A stretch of DNA of 64,000 nucleotides. Origin: CAJBVG01 sp943371425 (GTDB lineage Bacteria; Bacteroidota; Bacteroidia; Sphingobacteriales; Sphingobacteriaceae). This document shows positions 34,200 to 44,047 of the stretch, piece by piece. The notes beneath the pieces were generated by a model. The model saw only the letters and a list, made by a program, of their open reading frames with translations. It searched no databases and was not told where the DNA came from. The stretch spans positions 1-64,000 of the forward strand of contig CALRUR010000010.1 in assembly GCA_943371425.1 (NCBI GenBank). The letters run 5' to 3'. How positions within the stretch are numbered: position 1 is the stretch's first letter; every line of letters begins with the position of its first letter. The position numbers and the translations under genes were made by a program.

Positions 34200-36461
34200 T
34201 TAGTTTTGAGAGAGTAGCAACGTTTGCTGCTCTTTTTTTATGCTCCTTAAATTCATCATTCTTTCTACTGCTAAGCGAGATAATAAATAACTGATGGTAG
34301 ATTCTGCCCCTTGGTTCAAGTTTACATTAAACTCTTCTATTCCATCATAACAACCACCGGTACATGGGTTGTATACGATCTGATTAAGTTGATTATTTCC
34401 TAAAAACCAGTTAAAGCCATCTTTTAATATAAGCTCGTATGAATCACTGGGGAATACGTCTATGAATTTTTCGAGTGCCAATATTGTATAAGCAATTTCT
34501 ATGGCCTGCTCTCCCCCATTGTAAGTTGTATTTTCATCATCATCACGATATAACCAATATTTATTAGAGATTAATTGAATTCTATTGTTTAAATATATTT
34601 TTGAAAGAATAAAATCCATGCTCGACTTTGCAATTTGTTTATATTTAGAGTCGTTTGTGTATAAAGAAGCATACAACATTGCTTCGGGTAAAACACTGTT
34701 TGCGTAGGTTAAGTAAGACTCGAACCAATTCCAATCTCCATCACTCTCATGCATGTACATTTGAGTAAGTCTGTCTGCAAAAAGTTTTACAATTGTTTTG
34801 TCGTGATTATTATTTGAATTAAAATTTTTAAAATATAAACCTTTAATTACAAATGCCATGGCCCTGGTAGAATATATCTGTTCAATGTTTAACAATGCTT
34901 TGTTTATGATAGTATCTACATGAGGGAATAGACCTGTTAGCTCTTCTTGATTAACCATATTAGACAAATAACCCAATGCCCAAATTGCTCTACCCCTAGC
35001 ATCCTCTAAATTTGTCTCATAATTTTGTTCTGTAAATTTATTTTCTACATCAACATAGTTCAAAAAAAATCCATCCTCCTGTAAACAACTTTCTATAAAA
35101 TCGTAATATGTTTTTATGTAATACAATGCACTTTCTTCTTTTGATAATTCATAATACATACACATGGCAATTAATGCTCTTGCATTATCATCCACTGTAT
35201 ATCCGGAATTAATGTCGGGGTGGTTAAGTATTGAAAACTGAATAATGCCTTTTTTGGTTGTTTGTTTTTTAATATGTGATAGGTTAAGCTCTGGTATTTT
35301 ATAATTCATTGAAGTGGTTTTATAAAATAATTTTTTAAAAGAATCTACATGTGCTAATGCAGAATTCTCCCAAGCAGTGGAGGCCATTCTATGTAAAACC
35401 ATAGAACTTATTCTTATTCGTTCGTTTTCATTTTTCAATAATAAGTTTACAGAATCTGCTAATTGTTCTGAATTTTCAAAATCAATAATAATCCCTGTAT
35501 TATCCTTTAACACTTCAATTGCATGTGGTATACGAGTAGAAACAATAGGGCAACCTGCACTTAATGCGTAAGAAAACGTTCCACTTACGGCTTGGTTCCT
35601 ATCATTAGAAGTAAAAAGATAGATGTCTGTTAACTGTAAATAATCAAGCAACTCGTCGAGCGGTAAATATTTATTTATAAATTGAACATGATTTTCCAAT
35701 TTCATATCCGTAATTATTTTTTTCAGAAAATCTAAATATTGTTCTCCTTGTTCTAATAATACTGAAGGATGCATTTTACCTATAATAAGAAAAACAACAT
35801 CATCATGTTGATCAATAATACTCTGCAAACCATATAAAGTAGTTTCTATACTTTTACCCGAACTGAGCAAGCCGAATGTTGAAATTACATTTTTACCAAG
35901 TAAATTATAGTTCAACTTTAAATCAACTTTATCTTTATGTTTAATTAGGTGTGTACCATGTTCTATAATGGTAATTTTATCGGCATCTATTCCATAATCT
36001 TCTTCTAAAATTAAGGAAGAATTTTTTGTCATTACAATAATACTGTTCGAATTATTAGCAATGTCTTGCACATGAATTTTCAGTTCCTCATTGGGTTGGG
36101 GTAGCACAGTGTGAAATACCACCACAATAGGTTTACAAATAAAAGATAAAAAATGAATAAATTGAACTTGATTTTTACGAAAAAATCCGAATTCATGTTG
36201 AATTACAACTATACCAATGTTTTCATTTTCATTTATATAATTAGAAACATCAATAAAAGAAATTTTATGATCGGTGTTTAGCTTAATCGTAATATTTGGA
36301 GGATAGAAATTCGATTGACTATCTGTTTCTAAGGCACAAATTTTAATATCAAAAGATTTTTCAAATTTATTTTCAATGGCAGCGATTAAATCTTGCGAAT
36401 AAGTTGCAATTCCACACTCTCTTGGAGGGTAAGAAGTGATCATTAAAATATCTTTATACAT
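34200..36461 (-). CDS. GT4 glycosyltransferase with an extra C-terminal alpha/alpha domain
   Basis: 753 residues. The N-terminal GT-B part (about 1-380) begins MITSYPPRECGIATYSQDL and carries the GT4 donor-site region VSGTFSYALSAGCPIVST plus the glycosyltransferase EX7E-like segment. The C-terminal half (about 390-740) is a helical array (VDDNARALIAMCMYY, ARGRAIWALGYLSN, GDWNWFESYLTYANSVLPEAML, NGGEQAIEIAYTILALEKF) resembling an alpha/alpha toroid, as in glycosidases. It overlaps the upstream GH130 gene by 8 bases. It probably builds or trims a mannose-type glycan. The 3' end contains a terminator for the opposite strand. Confidence 0.8.
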   Translation of the reverse strand: MYKDILMITSYPPRECGIATYSQDLIAAIENKFEKSFDIKICALETDSQSNFYPPNITIKLNTDHKISFIDVSNYINENENIGIVVIQHEFGFFRKNQVQFIHFLSFICKPIVVVFHTVLPQPNEELKIHVQDIANNSNSIIVMTKNSSLILEEDYGIDADKITIIEHGTHLIKHKDKVDLKLNYNLLGKNVISTFGLLSSGKSIETTLYGLQSIIDQHDDVVFLIIGKMHPSVLLEQGEQYLDFLKKIITDMKLENHVQFINKYLPLDELLDYLQLTDIYLFTSNDRNQAVSGTFSYALSAGCPIVSTRIPHAIEVLKDNTGIIIDFENSEQLADSVNLLLKNENERIRISSMVLHRMASTAWENSALAHVDSFKKLFYKTTSMNYKIPELNLSHIKKQTTKKGIIQFSILNHPDINSGYTVDDNARALIAMCMYYELSKEESALYYIKTYYDFIESCLQEDGFFLNYVDVENKFTEQNYETNLEDARGRAIWALGYLSNMVNQEELTGLFPHVDTIINKALLNIEQIYSTRAMAFVIKGLYFKNFNSNNNHDKTIVKLFADRLTQMYMHESDGDWNWFESYLTYANSVLPEAMLYASLYTNDSKYKQIAKSSMDFILSKIYLNNRIQLISNKYWLYRDDDENTTYNGGEQAIEIAYTILALEKFIDVFPSDSYELILKDGFNWFLGNNQLNQIVYNPCTGGCYDGIEEFNVNLNQGAESTISYLLSRLAVERMMNLRSIKKEQQTLLLSQN
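34212..34239 (+). terminator. Terminator of the stress block, inside the 3' codons of the GT gene
   Basis: GAGTAGCAA (34212-34220) pairs with TTGCTGCTC (34224-34232), one G-U wobble, 3-base loop, followed by seven T residues (34233-34239). It ends the plus-strand transcript of the stress block and lies within the last codons of the opposite-strand glycosyltransferase. Confidence 0.8.
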
Positions 36462-37494
36462 GTGTAATGGTATGAAGTTTCAATTCGGTTAATAGTTCAG
36501 AAATACTAATGGTTACGGAAGCAATCTGTTCGTCGGCTGCGCCATAAAAAATATGCAAGTCGTCGTTAATTACAATTGCTCCAGTGGGAAAACAAACATT
36601 ATCTACTTCGCCTCTGAGTTCCCAATGATATTCTGGTTCAAATAATATGTGAGGTAAACGAGCGATTTCTATTTTGGGATTATCTAAATCTAACAATGCG
36701 GCGCATGCAGAATAGATGTATCCATCTATGGTGTCTCTAACGCCATGGTAAATTAATAACCAACCATCTGCGGTTTCTATTGGAGGGCAACCGCCACCAA
36801 TGTAACTCACTTCGTGTTCGTATTTAGATGTAAGTAGAATATGCTCATTCAGCATCATTAAATAATCGCCCCAAAAATCGATGCTTAGATCTGTTAATTC
36901 ATCTATACAAACAATTTGTATATCGGGTTTAATTCTATGTAAAAAAACGAGTTTCCCATTAATTCTTCGTGGGAAGAAAATTACATTTTTATCCCAAATG
37001 CAAATTTTTCTACCGTTCAATTCTTGAATTTTTCCATAGAAATTAAATCGATGGTACTTCTCGTTTATTTTAGTGTTAGAGAGCGCTAACCTCATGAATT
37101 CGTCGTGTGTAATTTCTGGAACTATAATTCCTTTTTTTTCAAAATGAATTAAATCTGTAGACGTTGCTAATGCACCGAGAGCATTGGTACCATCGTATGC
37201 AGTATAGGTTAAATAATATAAACCATCGATGAGTACAAGCCGAGGATCTTCTACCCCGTGTTTCTCATATTTATATTGAGGATATAATATGGGAATTTCT
37301 GATCTAGAAATAAATTCTAAATTCAATGTAAATTTGCAACAGCCGATTGTTGAGAAATTACCTTTGGCTACTGCTCTGTATAAAACATGTATTTCGGAGT
37401 TATGAATAATAACAGCAGGGTTGAGTACTCCTTCGTTTTCAAATCCTAAATTTGTTTTACTTAGTAATACTCCATTTTTCTTTACCGTTATCAT
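36454..37494 (-). CDS. GH130 glycoside phosphorylase/hydrolase-like protein
   Basis: 346-residue five-bladed beta-propeller. GH130 features are NEGVLNPAVIIHNSEIHVLYRAV, the EDPRLVLIDGLYYLTYTAYDG blade carrying the catalytic Asp, and SYIGGGCPPIETADGWLLIYHGV. GH130 enzymes act on beta-mannosides (phosphorolysis or hydrolysis). The subfamily cannot be assigned here. The stop overlaps the GT4 start by 8 bases, so they form one operon acting on the same sugar. An 8-bp inverted repeat CATCTTTT/AAAAGATG (37499-37506 and 37528-37535) lies just upstream and could be an operator. Confidence 0.85.
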   Translation of the reverse strand: MITVKKNGVLLSKTNLGFENEGVLNPAVIIHNSEIHVLYRAVAKGNFSTIGCCKFTLNLEFISRSEIPILYPQYKYEKHGVEDPRLVLIDGLYYLTYTAYDGTNALGALATSTDLIHFEKKGIIVPEITHDEFMRLALSNTKINEKYHRFNFYGKIQELNGRKICIWDKNVIFFPRRINGKLVFLHRIKPDIQIVCIDELTDLSIDFWGDYLMMLNEHILLTSKYEHEVSYIGGGCPPIETADGWLLIYHGVRDTIDGYIYSACAALLDLDNPKIEIARLPHILFEPEYHWELRGEVDNVCFPTGAIVINDDLHIFYGAADEQIASVTISISELLTELKLHTITHV

Positions 37495-37591
37495 TAATCA
37501 TCTTTTCTAATTAACTGTAATTTCGGAAAAAGATGAGCGTTTAGGTTACAAGTAAAATTTGAGAATTTACATAAGTTACATATTCTATGTA

Positions 37592-40500
37592 TTATTTAAT
37601 TTGTGTAATAACGAAAGATGCAGAAACAGCAGAGCTACCACCCGCAATTGGAGTAATAGTAAGGGCTGTACTTGCAGCACTTGGGTTATGTAAGGCAATG
37701 ATATTATTCGTGCTTAACGTTCTAATTATTCTGCTTCCAGAAATTTGAGAAGTACCTGTTGCTCTACCAACTATTGAATTTGCTATTTCAACAAAACCAA
37801 CACCAGAATTTAGTGCAAGTACAAGTTGACAAGGCTCTGTAATGCTTACTTGCCAATTTATTAAATAGTACCCTGCAGTTGGCAAAACAAATGAGCTTGA
37901 ATTGCTACGTGCAATGCCAAATGCTTCGCCATTTTGTGGAAAAGAAATGGCGGTGCCTGGTGCTATAGTTGCAGCATTATCACTCGGCATAAGTGCATAA
38001 AAATCTGCAAACGCTGATACCGCATCAATACCGTTGGTTCCATTTGTTCCGTTGGTTCCATTTGTTCCGGCTGTTCCTGTTAATCCTTGCAAACCTTGCA
38101 AACCTGTATCACCAGTTAAACCAGTTGATCCTTGTAAACCATTTGTTCCATTAGTTCCTGGAGTTCCATTTGTTCCGGCTGTTCCTGTTAATCCTTGCAA
38201 ACCTTGCAATCCTGTATCACCTGTTAAACCAGTTGAACCTTGCAAACCATTGGTACCATTAGTTCCCGGAGTTCCTTGCAAGCCTGTTAATCCTTGTAAT
38301 CCTTGCAAACCCGTATCACCGGTTAAACCAGTTGCTCCTTGCAAACCATTAGTTCCATTAGTTCCTGGAGTTCCATTTGTTCCGGCTGTTCCTGTTAATC
38401 CTTGTAAACCTTGCAATCCTGTATCACCTGTTAAACCAGTTGAACCTTGCAAACCATTGGTACCATTAGTTCCCGGAGTTCCTTGCGAGCCTGTTAATCC
38501 TTGTAATCCTTGCAAACCCGTATCACCGGTTAAACCAGTTGCACCTTGCAAACCGTTAGTTCCATTGGTTCCTGGGGTTCCTTGTAATCCTTGAGAGCCT
38601 GTTAATCCTTGTATTCCTTGCAAACCAGTATCACCGGTTAATCCAGTTGATCCTTGTAAACCATTTGTTCCATTAGTTCCATTTGTTCCGGCTGTTCCTG
38701 TTAATCCTTGCAATCCTGTATCACCGGTTAAACCAGTTGCTCCTTGCAAACCGTTAGTACCATTAGTTCCTGGAGTTCCTTGCGAGCCGGTTAATCCTTG
38801 TAAACCTTGCAAACCTGTATCACCGGTTAATCCAGTTGCTCCTTGCAAACCATTGGTTCCATTAGTTCCTGGGGTTCCTTGTAATCCTTGAGAGCCTGTT
38901 AATCCTTGTAATCCTTGCAAACCTGTATCACCGGTTAAACCAGTTGCTCCTTGCAAACCGTTAGTTCCATTGGTTCCTGGAGTTCCATTTGTTCCGGCTG
39001 TCCCTGTTAATCCTTGCAAACCTGTATCACCGGTTAAACCAGTTGATCCTTGCAAACCGTTAGTTCCATTGGTTCCTGGGGTTCCATTTGTTCCGGCTGT
39101 CCCTGTTAATCCTTGTAAACCTTGCAATCCTGTATCACCGGTTAAACCAGTTGATCCTTGCAAACCGTTAGTTCCATTGGTTCCTGGGGTTCCTTGTAAT
39201 CCTTGAGAGCCTGTTAATCCTTGTATTCCTTGCAAGCCTGTATCACCAGTTAAACCGGTAGCTCCTTGCAAACCATTGGTTCCTGAAGTTCCTTGTAAAC
39301 CTTGCAGACCTTGTAAACCTTGTGCGCCTGTTAATCCTATTTCTCCTTGTTGTCCTTCCGGACCAATTAATCCAGTTGCTCCAGTTAAGCCTGCTGATCC
39401 TTGCAAACCCGTTGCTCCTTGTAATCCAGTTGCTCCAGTTAAACCGGTTGCTCCTTGCAATCCATTACTCCCATTGGTTCCTGGGGTTCCTTGTATTCCT
39501 TGCAGTCCTGGTAAACCCTGCGAACCTGTTAATCCTATCTCTCCTTGTTGCCCTTCCGGACCAATTAATCCTGTTGCACCTGTTAAGCCTGCTGCTCCTT
39601 GCAAACCAGTTGCTCCTTGTAATCCAGTAGCACCTGTTAAACCTATTGATCCTTGCAAACCATTACTTCCATTGGTTCCTGGAGTTCCTTGTAATCCTTG
39701 TAAGCCTTGTAGTCCCTGCGAACCTGTTAATCCTATTTCTCCTTGTTGTCCTTCCGGACCAATTAATCCTGATGCTCCAGTTAAGCCTGCTGATCCTTGC
39801 AAACCAGTTGCTCCTTGTAATCCAGTAGCACCAGTTAAACCTGTTGCTCCTTGCAATCCATTACTCCCATTGGTTCCTGGGGTTCCTTGTATTCCTTGTA
39901 GTCCTGGTAAACCCTGCGAACCTGTTAATCCTATTTCTCCTTGTTGTCCTTCCGGACCAATTAATCCTGTTGCACCTGTTAAGCCGGGTGCTCCTTGTAA
40001 TCCAGTTGCACCAGTTAAACCAGTTGCTCCTTGCAAACCATTAGTTCCTGGGGTTCCTTGTATTCCTTGCAGTCCTGGTAATCCCTGCGAACCTGTTAAT
40101 CCTATTTCACCCTGTTGTCCTTCCGGACCTATTAATCCTGTTGCTCCAATTAAGCCTGCTGCTCCTTGCAATCCTGTTGCTCCTTGTAATCCAATATTTC
40201 CTGTTAATCCAATTGATCCTTGTAAACCTGTTGCTCCTGTCAATCCAGTAAGACCCGTTGATCCTGTTAATCCTTGTAAGCCTGTATCTCCTTTTATTCC
40301 TTGCTCACCTTTCAATCCTGTTAATCCTCTTTCACCAGTTGCTCCTTCTGGTCCTTCTACTCCTTGCATACCTGTTGCACCAGTAGCACCCGTATCGCCT
40401 TTTACACTCGGACTATATAATGCATATGGTACGCTTAATAATTGCGATGTTCCTAATTTCAGAAAACCTGATCCAAAATCAATTTCAATTTCTAAATATT

Positions 40501-40801
40501 TATCCCCTACACCCCAATTAATATCTGCGAATACACCCTCAATTATTTCTCCTCTTCCTATCGATAAATTTAATAAGCCATATACGTTACTTTTTTGAGC
40601 ATGTTTCTCAGCATACAAAACTTTCCCATCATCATATATATCATGAATAATTACTTTAATTACCAAATCTTTATTCGCTAAAAGATTACCACTTGCATCC
40701 CTAGCAATTGCTTGGTATCGAACTGCCTGTGGTACTTGAGCTAAACTTGATAACGATGTTAGTAAAACTAGTAACACCATCAATAGATTTTTAATTTTCA
40801 T
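37592..40801 (-). CDS. Collagen-like surface protein with BclA-type C-terminal domain
   Basis: 1069 residues with a signal peptide ending in SLAQ. An N-terminal beta domain (about 25-135; VRYQAIARDASGNLL...) is followed by about 265 Gly-x-y triplets (about 135-935) and a C-terminal jelly-roll of about 135 residues (FADFYALMPSDNAATIAPG to ASFVITQIK), like the BclA/C1q head that trimerises collagen-like fibres. The triplets show nested periods: a 66-residue unit with GPEGQQGEIGLTG in the first half and 27-36-residue units with GTNGTNGLQG-TGLTGDTGLQG in the second. It is the last gene of the surface operon (1-base gap). It probably forms surface fibres. Confidence 0.85.
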   Translation of the reverse strand: MKIKNLLMVLLVLLTSLSSLAQVPQAVRYQAIARDASGNLLANKDLVIKVIIHDIYDDGKVLYAEKHAQKSNVYGLLNLSIGRGEIIEGVFADINWGVGDKYLEIEIDFGSGFLKLGTSQLLSVPYALYSPSVKGDTGATGATGMQGVEGPEGATGERGLTGLKGEQGIKGDTGLQGLTGSTGLTGLTGATGLQGSIGLTGNIGLQGATGLQGAAGLIGATGLIGPEGQQGEIGLTGSQGLPGLQGIQGTPGTNGLQGATGLTGATGLQGAPGLTGATGLIGPEGQQGEIGLTGSQGLPGLQGIQGTPGTNGSNGLQGATGLTGATGLQGATGLQGSAGLTGASGLIGPEGQQGEIGLTGSQGLQGLQGLQGTPGTNGSNGLQGSIGLTGATGLQGATGLQGAAGLTGATGLIGPEGQQGEIGLTGSQGLPGLQGIQGTPGTNGSNGLQGATGLTGATGLQGATGLQGSAGLTGATGLIGPEGQQGEIGLTGAQGLQGLQGLQGTSGTNGLQGATGLTGDTGLQGIQGLTGSQGLQGTPGTNGTNGLQGSTGLTGDTGLQGLQGLTGTAGTNGTPGTNGTNGLQGSTGLTGDTGLQGLTGTAGTNGTPGTNGTNGLQGATGLTGDTGLQGLQGLTGSQGLQGTPGTNGTNGLQGATGLTGDTGLQGLQGLTGSQGTPGTNGTNGLQGATGLTGDTGLQGLTGTAGTNGTNGTNGLQGSTGLTGDTGLQGIQGLTGSQGLQGTPGTNGTNGLQGATGLTGDTGLQGLQGLTGSQGTPGTNGTNGLQGSTGLTGDTGLQGLQGLTGTAGTNGTPGTNGTNGLQGATGLTGDTGLQGLQGLTGLQGTPGTNGTNGLQGSTGLTGDTGLQGLQGLTGTAGTNGTPGTNGTNGLQGSTGLTGDTGLQGLQGLTGTAGTNGTNGTNGTNGIDAVSAFADFYALMPSDNAATIAPGTAISFPQNGEAFGIARSNSSSFVLPTAGYYLINWQVSITEPCQLVLALNSGVGFVEIANSIVGRATGTSQISGSRIIRTLSTNNIIALHNPSAASTALTITPIAGGSSAVSASFVITQIK
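37982..40405. repeat. Nested tandem repeats coding for the collagen-like triplets
   Basis: The DNA repeats at three scales. There is a 9-base triplet rhythm. There are five copies of a long unit of 171-198 bases (about 39280-40130). About ten to twelve units of 81-108 bases fill about 38030-39280. The near identity of copies suggests recent duplication and length variability. The antisense open frames here are composition artefacts. Confidence 0.9.
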
Positions 40802-40802
40802 A

Positions 40803-41300
40803 TTATCGTTTTATAAACACCCACCCATTCTTAACATACACTGCAAACTCAATCATATAATAATATGTACCATCTGGTAAGTCAACATTATTCATGTTCT
40901 TTCCTTCAAACTTTATATCCTCGTTATTATAATTTAACCCAATCCATACTACATCTCCCCATCGGTTAACTATACTTACTTTATTTATTGGATATTTTAC
41001 TAAAAATGGGATTTTCCAATAATCGTTTATACCATCACCATTCGGTGAAAATCCATTGAAAAATTCATATTCATCATCTAATAAAAGAGTCTTTACTAAA
41101 GGCTGATGAAATCCTTGTGTTAAATAATTACTATTTATTTTATAAGTCTCAATCATTACCTCCCCCAATGTCCATGAAACATTTGCCTTATCATGGCTGT
41201 AATAATCACCTGCACTACCTATTACTTCCTGAGATAATGATTGAGCATTAATTCTTGCACTTGTAAAAAAAACAAGTAAAATAAAATAAATAATTTTCAT
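40803..41300 (-). CDS. Short secreted protein with gliding-motility-type (CHU_C) C-terminal domain
   Basis: 165 residues with a signal peptide ending in INAQ. After a short VIGSAGDYYSHDKANVSWTLGEVMIETY module it ends in a CHU_C/type B T9SS domain: EFFNGFSPNGDGINDYWKIP, VSIVNRWGDVVW, LPDGTYYYMIEF and WVFIKR. The protein is therefore a T9SS cargo with almost no separate passenger, and may act as a linker or anchor. It sits 8 bases after the OmpA-PD40 gene and one base before the collagen-like gene. Confidence 0.8.
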   Translation of the reverse strand: MKIIYFILLVFFTSARINAQSLSQEVIGSAGDYYSHDKANVSWTLGEVMIETYKINSNYLTQGFHQPLVKTLLLDDEYEFFNGFSPNGDGINDYWKIPFLVKYPINKVSIVNRWGDVVWIGLNYNNEDIKFEGKNMNNVDLPDGTYYYMIEFAVYVKNGWVFIKR

Positions 41301-41308
41301 TTATAATT

Positions 41309-43066
41309 TTATTCAAAATAGAATTCAACTCTTCTATTCATTTGGTGTTCTGCTTCAGTACATATCACTCCGTTTTCACACTTGTTTACCATACGTGTTA
41401 AACCATATCCTTTAGCATTGATGCGTTCTTTTTTAATTCCGCTTTTTACTAAATATTGATAAGTAATTTTTGATCTTTTATTAGATAAATTCATATTATA
41501 CTTCGCAGTGCCTCTTTCGTCGCAATGCCCTGTAATAATGATGGAAGACATAGGATTCTCTTTCATGTATACTACAATACTATCTAAATATAATTCTGCA
41601 TTTTCTCTTAATGTATATTGATCAAAATCGAAATAAATAAAATGTTGCAATAATGGAGAAGGATCAAACACTACTGGTTTGGGCTCAATAGGCTTAACCG
41701 GCACTACAGCCAATACTGGCGGTACTACTTTAGTTGGTTCCGATACTTTTTTTACATACCCAATTGTATAATTAGAACTCAATAATTCTTTGTCTAAATT
41801 ATCTTTGTTCATATCAAAATAGAATATATCAGCATCACCTTTACTACCAATTTCTCTGTTAGAGCTTATATAACCAGCCTTATCATGCTGAGTAAATAAA
41901 ATTCCATAATCATCATCCGAAGAATTTATCGGAGTTTTCATTGGAATTCCTTTCATGAAATAATTATTAACATTTTTAGAAACGATAATGTCCATACCTC
42001 CATATCCTTGGTAACCATCCGAAGCAAAATATAAGTTTCCTATCGAATCTATCATCGGGAATTTCTCGCGATTAAATGTATTTACATTGGAGCCCATGTT
42101 AATTGGAGTACTCCATTTATCACCTTGTTTATTGCAATAATAAATATCTGTATGCCCGTAACCTCCTTGCATATCCGATACAAAATATAGTTTAGAACCA
42201 TCATTTGATAAATATGGATTGGCAACAGAAAAAGTATCATTATTATATTCAAAAGGTAATGAATTCAACCATTCCCCATCTTTTAAAGTGGAAATAAAAA
42301 TTTGATTTCTCTCGATATTTAAGGTTTTTTTCATTTTACCTTTTAATGTTTTATCTACTCTCGAAACATATAAGGTGTCGTAGTTTTTAGAAAAACACGC
42401 CGGTCCGTCGTGATATTTTTTATTGTTTTTATCACTACCAAACACACCTATCTCTTCAAACTTCATTTTATCATTCGTAGATTTTGCATAATACAAATCC
42501 AAATAATTTGCACCTGTCCATGAGTAAATTTTACTGTGGCCTTCTGTTTTTCGACTAGATGCGAACACAATACCCTCTTTATATTTCACCGGACTGTAAT
42601 CTGCATCTGCAGAATTTATCATGGCCACGTTTTGTACTTTAATGGCTTCGTCTGATGCTTTATCTTTTTTAATAACATCAATAGATTCTGCATAGTATTT
42701 TCCTTGAGGATCATTCGGAACCAATTCGGAGTACTTGTTAAAAGCGATTTTTGCTTGTTCGTACTTTTCATTATTTTTTAATACTTGTCCGTAGTTCAGG
42801 TAGAATATAGGATCTTTGTAAACACCGTATGCATTTACCTTATCATATGCAGCTTGTTCCAAATTTTTATAGCTATTCATTTTACGATAGCACTGCCCAA
42901 GTTTAAAATAAACATCGGCACTTGGATTTTTCTCCGCTTCTTTTTTGTATAACTCGGCAGCCTCAAAGTACTCCCAGTTTTTAAATAATCTATCTGCTTT
43001 TTTAGTCCCCGCAATAGCTGTACTAATTACAAATAAACTGATTAATAATATGTATAATTTTTTCAT
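41309..43066 (-). CDS. OmpA/PD40-repeat protein of T9SS/surface type (PorE-like)
   Basis: 585 residues: signal peptide (about 1-19), TPR-like repeats (about 25-130), WD40-like PD40 beta-propeller segments (about 150-400, e.g. DGSKLYFVSDMQGGYGHTDIYYC and NLYFASDGYQGYGGMDIIVS), a Pro-rich linker and an OmpA domain (about 470-585; IYFDFDQYTLRENAELYLDSI, IITGHCDERGTAKYNMNLSNKR, MNRRVEFYFE). This layout matches the PorE-like proteins that link T9SS components to peptidoglycan. It lies between PorP/SprF and the CTD protein with gaps of 19 and 8 bases. Confidence 0.8.
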   Translation of the reverse strand: MKKLYILLISLFVISTAIAGTKKADRLFKNWEYFEAAELYKKEAEKNPSADVYFKLGQCYRKMNSYKNLEQAAYDKVNAYGVYKDPIFYLNYGQVLKNNEKYEQAKIAFNKYSELVPNDPQGKYYAESIDVIKKDKASDEAIKVQNVAMINSADADYSPVKYKEGIVFASSRKTEGHSKIYSWTGANYLDLYYAKSTNDKMKFEEIGVFGSDKNNKKYHDGPACFSKNYDTLYVSRVDKTLKGKMKKTLNIERNQIFISTLKDGEWLNSLPFEYNNDTFSVANPYLSNDGSKLYFVSDMQGGYGHTDIYYCNKQGDKWSTPINMGSNVNTFNREKFPMIDSIGNLYFASDGYQGYGGMDIIVSKNVNNYFMKGIPMKTPINSSDDDYGILFTQHDKAGYISSNREIGSKGDADIFYFDMNKDNLDKELLSSNYTIGYVKKVSEPTKVVPPVLAVVPVKPIEPKPVVFDPSPLLQHFIYFDFDQYTLRENAELYLDSIVVYMKENPMSSIIITGHCDERGTAKYNMNLSNKRSKITYQYLVKSGIKKERINAKGYGLTRMVNKCENGVICTEAEHQMNRRVEFYFE

Positions 43067-43085
43067 GATTTCTATTTTTAACTAA

Positions 43086-44036
43086 TTAAAAGAATCTAGG
43101 ACTCGACATTTTTGTTCTAACTCCACTTATATCCCAACCCAAACAAATTTCATGGGTTCCACTGTTATATGAACCTGTTCTATTCAAATAATAATCATAA
43201 GAATATCCTAAACTAAACATATTTGTAAGTTGTATTTGTGCAATACCAATAAGCATATTATCAGATCCATCAATTTCAATTCTCTTGCCTGTTCTAAATC
43301 CTGCGCCAATAAATATTTTCTGATAGAATATTAGGGAGGCATTAAGTTCTGTTACTACTGGTGCTGATTTAACATACTTCATCATTAATGCCGGACGTAG
43401 ATCTAAATTTTTAGATAATGGTAATACTATTCCTGAGGTAAGATAAAACTGACGGCTAAATTTTGCCATGTCGGCACCAGGACTAGAAGTTAAATTAAAT
43501 TTAGATTCGAGTAAATGGTTTGCACTTAAGCCAGCATAAAATCTGGTTTTGTATAAATACAAACCAGCACTTGCATCGGGCACCCAACTGTTTGCATCGT
43601 TTCCAACAAATGAAGGATCGGTGTTATCATCAATATTTATTTGATCCCAACCTATTCTTATGTTATTCATCATACCTGCAATACCAAAAGATAGTTTTGC
43701 ATTTTCAGTAACTTTTAAATGATACGCATAGGTTAATTTAATACCTGTGTTTTTCATTGGTCCTGCATCATCATTATACACTTGTAATCCTAAGCCTACT
43801 TTAGAGTTAGGTATTGCACTGTGCACAGTTATTGATTGTGTTGTGGGAGCACCTTCCATGCCTATCCATTGACTTCTGTGAACCAGAGTTCCAGAAAATA
43901 ATTCTCTGCTTCCTGCATACCCCGGATTAATATACACGGGGTTGAAAAAATACATTGAGAAACCTGCATCTTGTTGCGCGTAACCCGCAAGCCCTATCAT
44001 GCAAAGTAGTGCCGTTAAAATATTTTTAGTTTTCAT
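43086..44036 (-). CDS. PorP/SprF-family type IX secretion membrane protein
   Basis: About 316 residues from ATG at 44036 (MKTKNILTALLCMIGLAGYAQ, signal peptide). The PorP/SprF barrel signature is YFFNPVYINPGYAGSRELFSGTLVHRSQWIGMEGAPTTQ near the N-terminus. Family members pair with T9SS components and help dock cargo proteins with gliding-motility-type C-termini. The neighbours carry exactly such domains, so it is probably the partner of the adhesin upstream (11-base gap) and the CTD protein downstream. Confidence 0.85.
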   Translation of the reverse strand: MKTKNILTALLCMIGLAGYAQQDAGFSMYFFNPVYINPGYAGSRELFSGTLVHRSQWIGMEGAPTTQSITVHSAIPNSKVGLGLQVYNDDAGPMKNTGIKLTYAYHLKVTENAKLSFGIAGMMNNIRIGWDQINIDDNTDPSFVGNDANSWVPDASAGLYLYKTRFYAGLSANHLLESKFNLTSSPGADMAKFSRQFYLTSGIVLPLSKNLDLRPALMMKYVKSAPVVTELNASLIFYQKIFIGAGFRTGKRIEIDGSDNMLIGIAQIQLTNMFSLGYSYDYYLNRTGSYNSGTHEICLGWDISGVRTKMSSPRFF

Positions 44037-44047
44037 TTTTTTACTTT

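Noticed and set aside
37982..40405. Tandem repeats considered as a CRISPR array
   Set aside because: Units encode in-frame Gly-x-y triplets without alternating spacers, so they are protein repeats.
39276..40598. 440-residue Pro-rich open frame antisense to the collagen-like gene
   Set aside because: It mirrors the Gly-x-y codon pattern of the real gene (Pro-x repeats on the opposite strand), has no start context or signal, and exists only because of repeat composition. Similar frames at 38034-38594 and 38970-39206 are rejected for the same reason.
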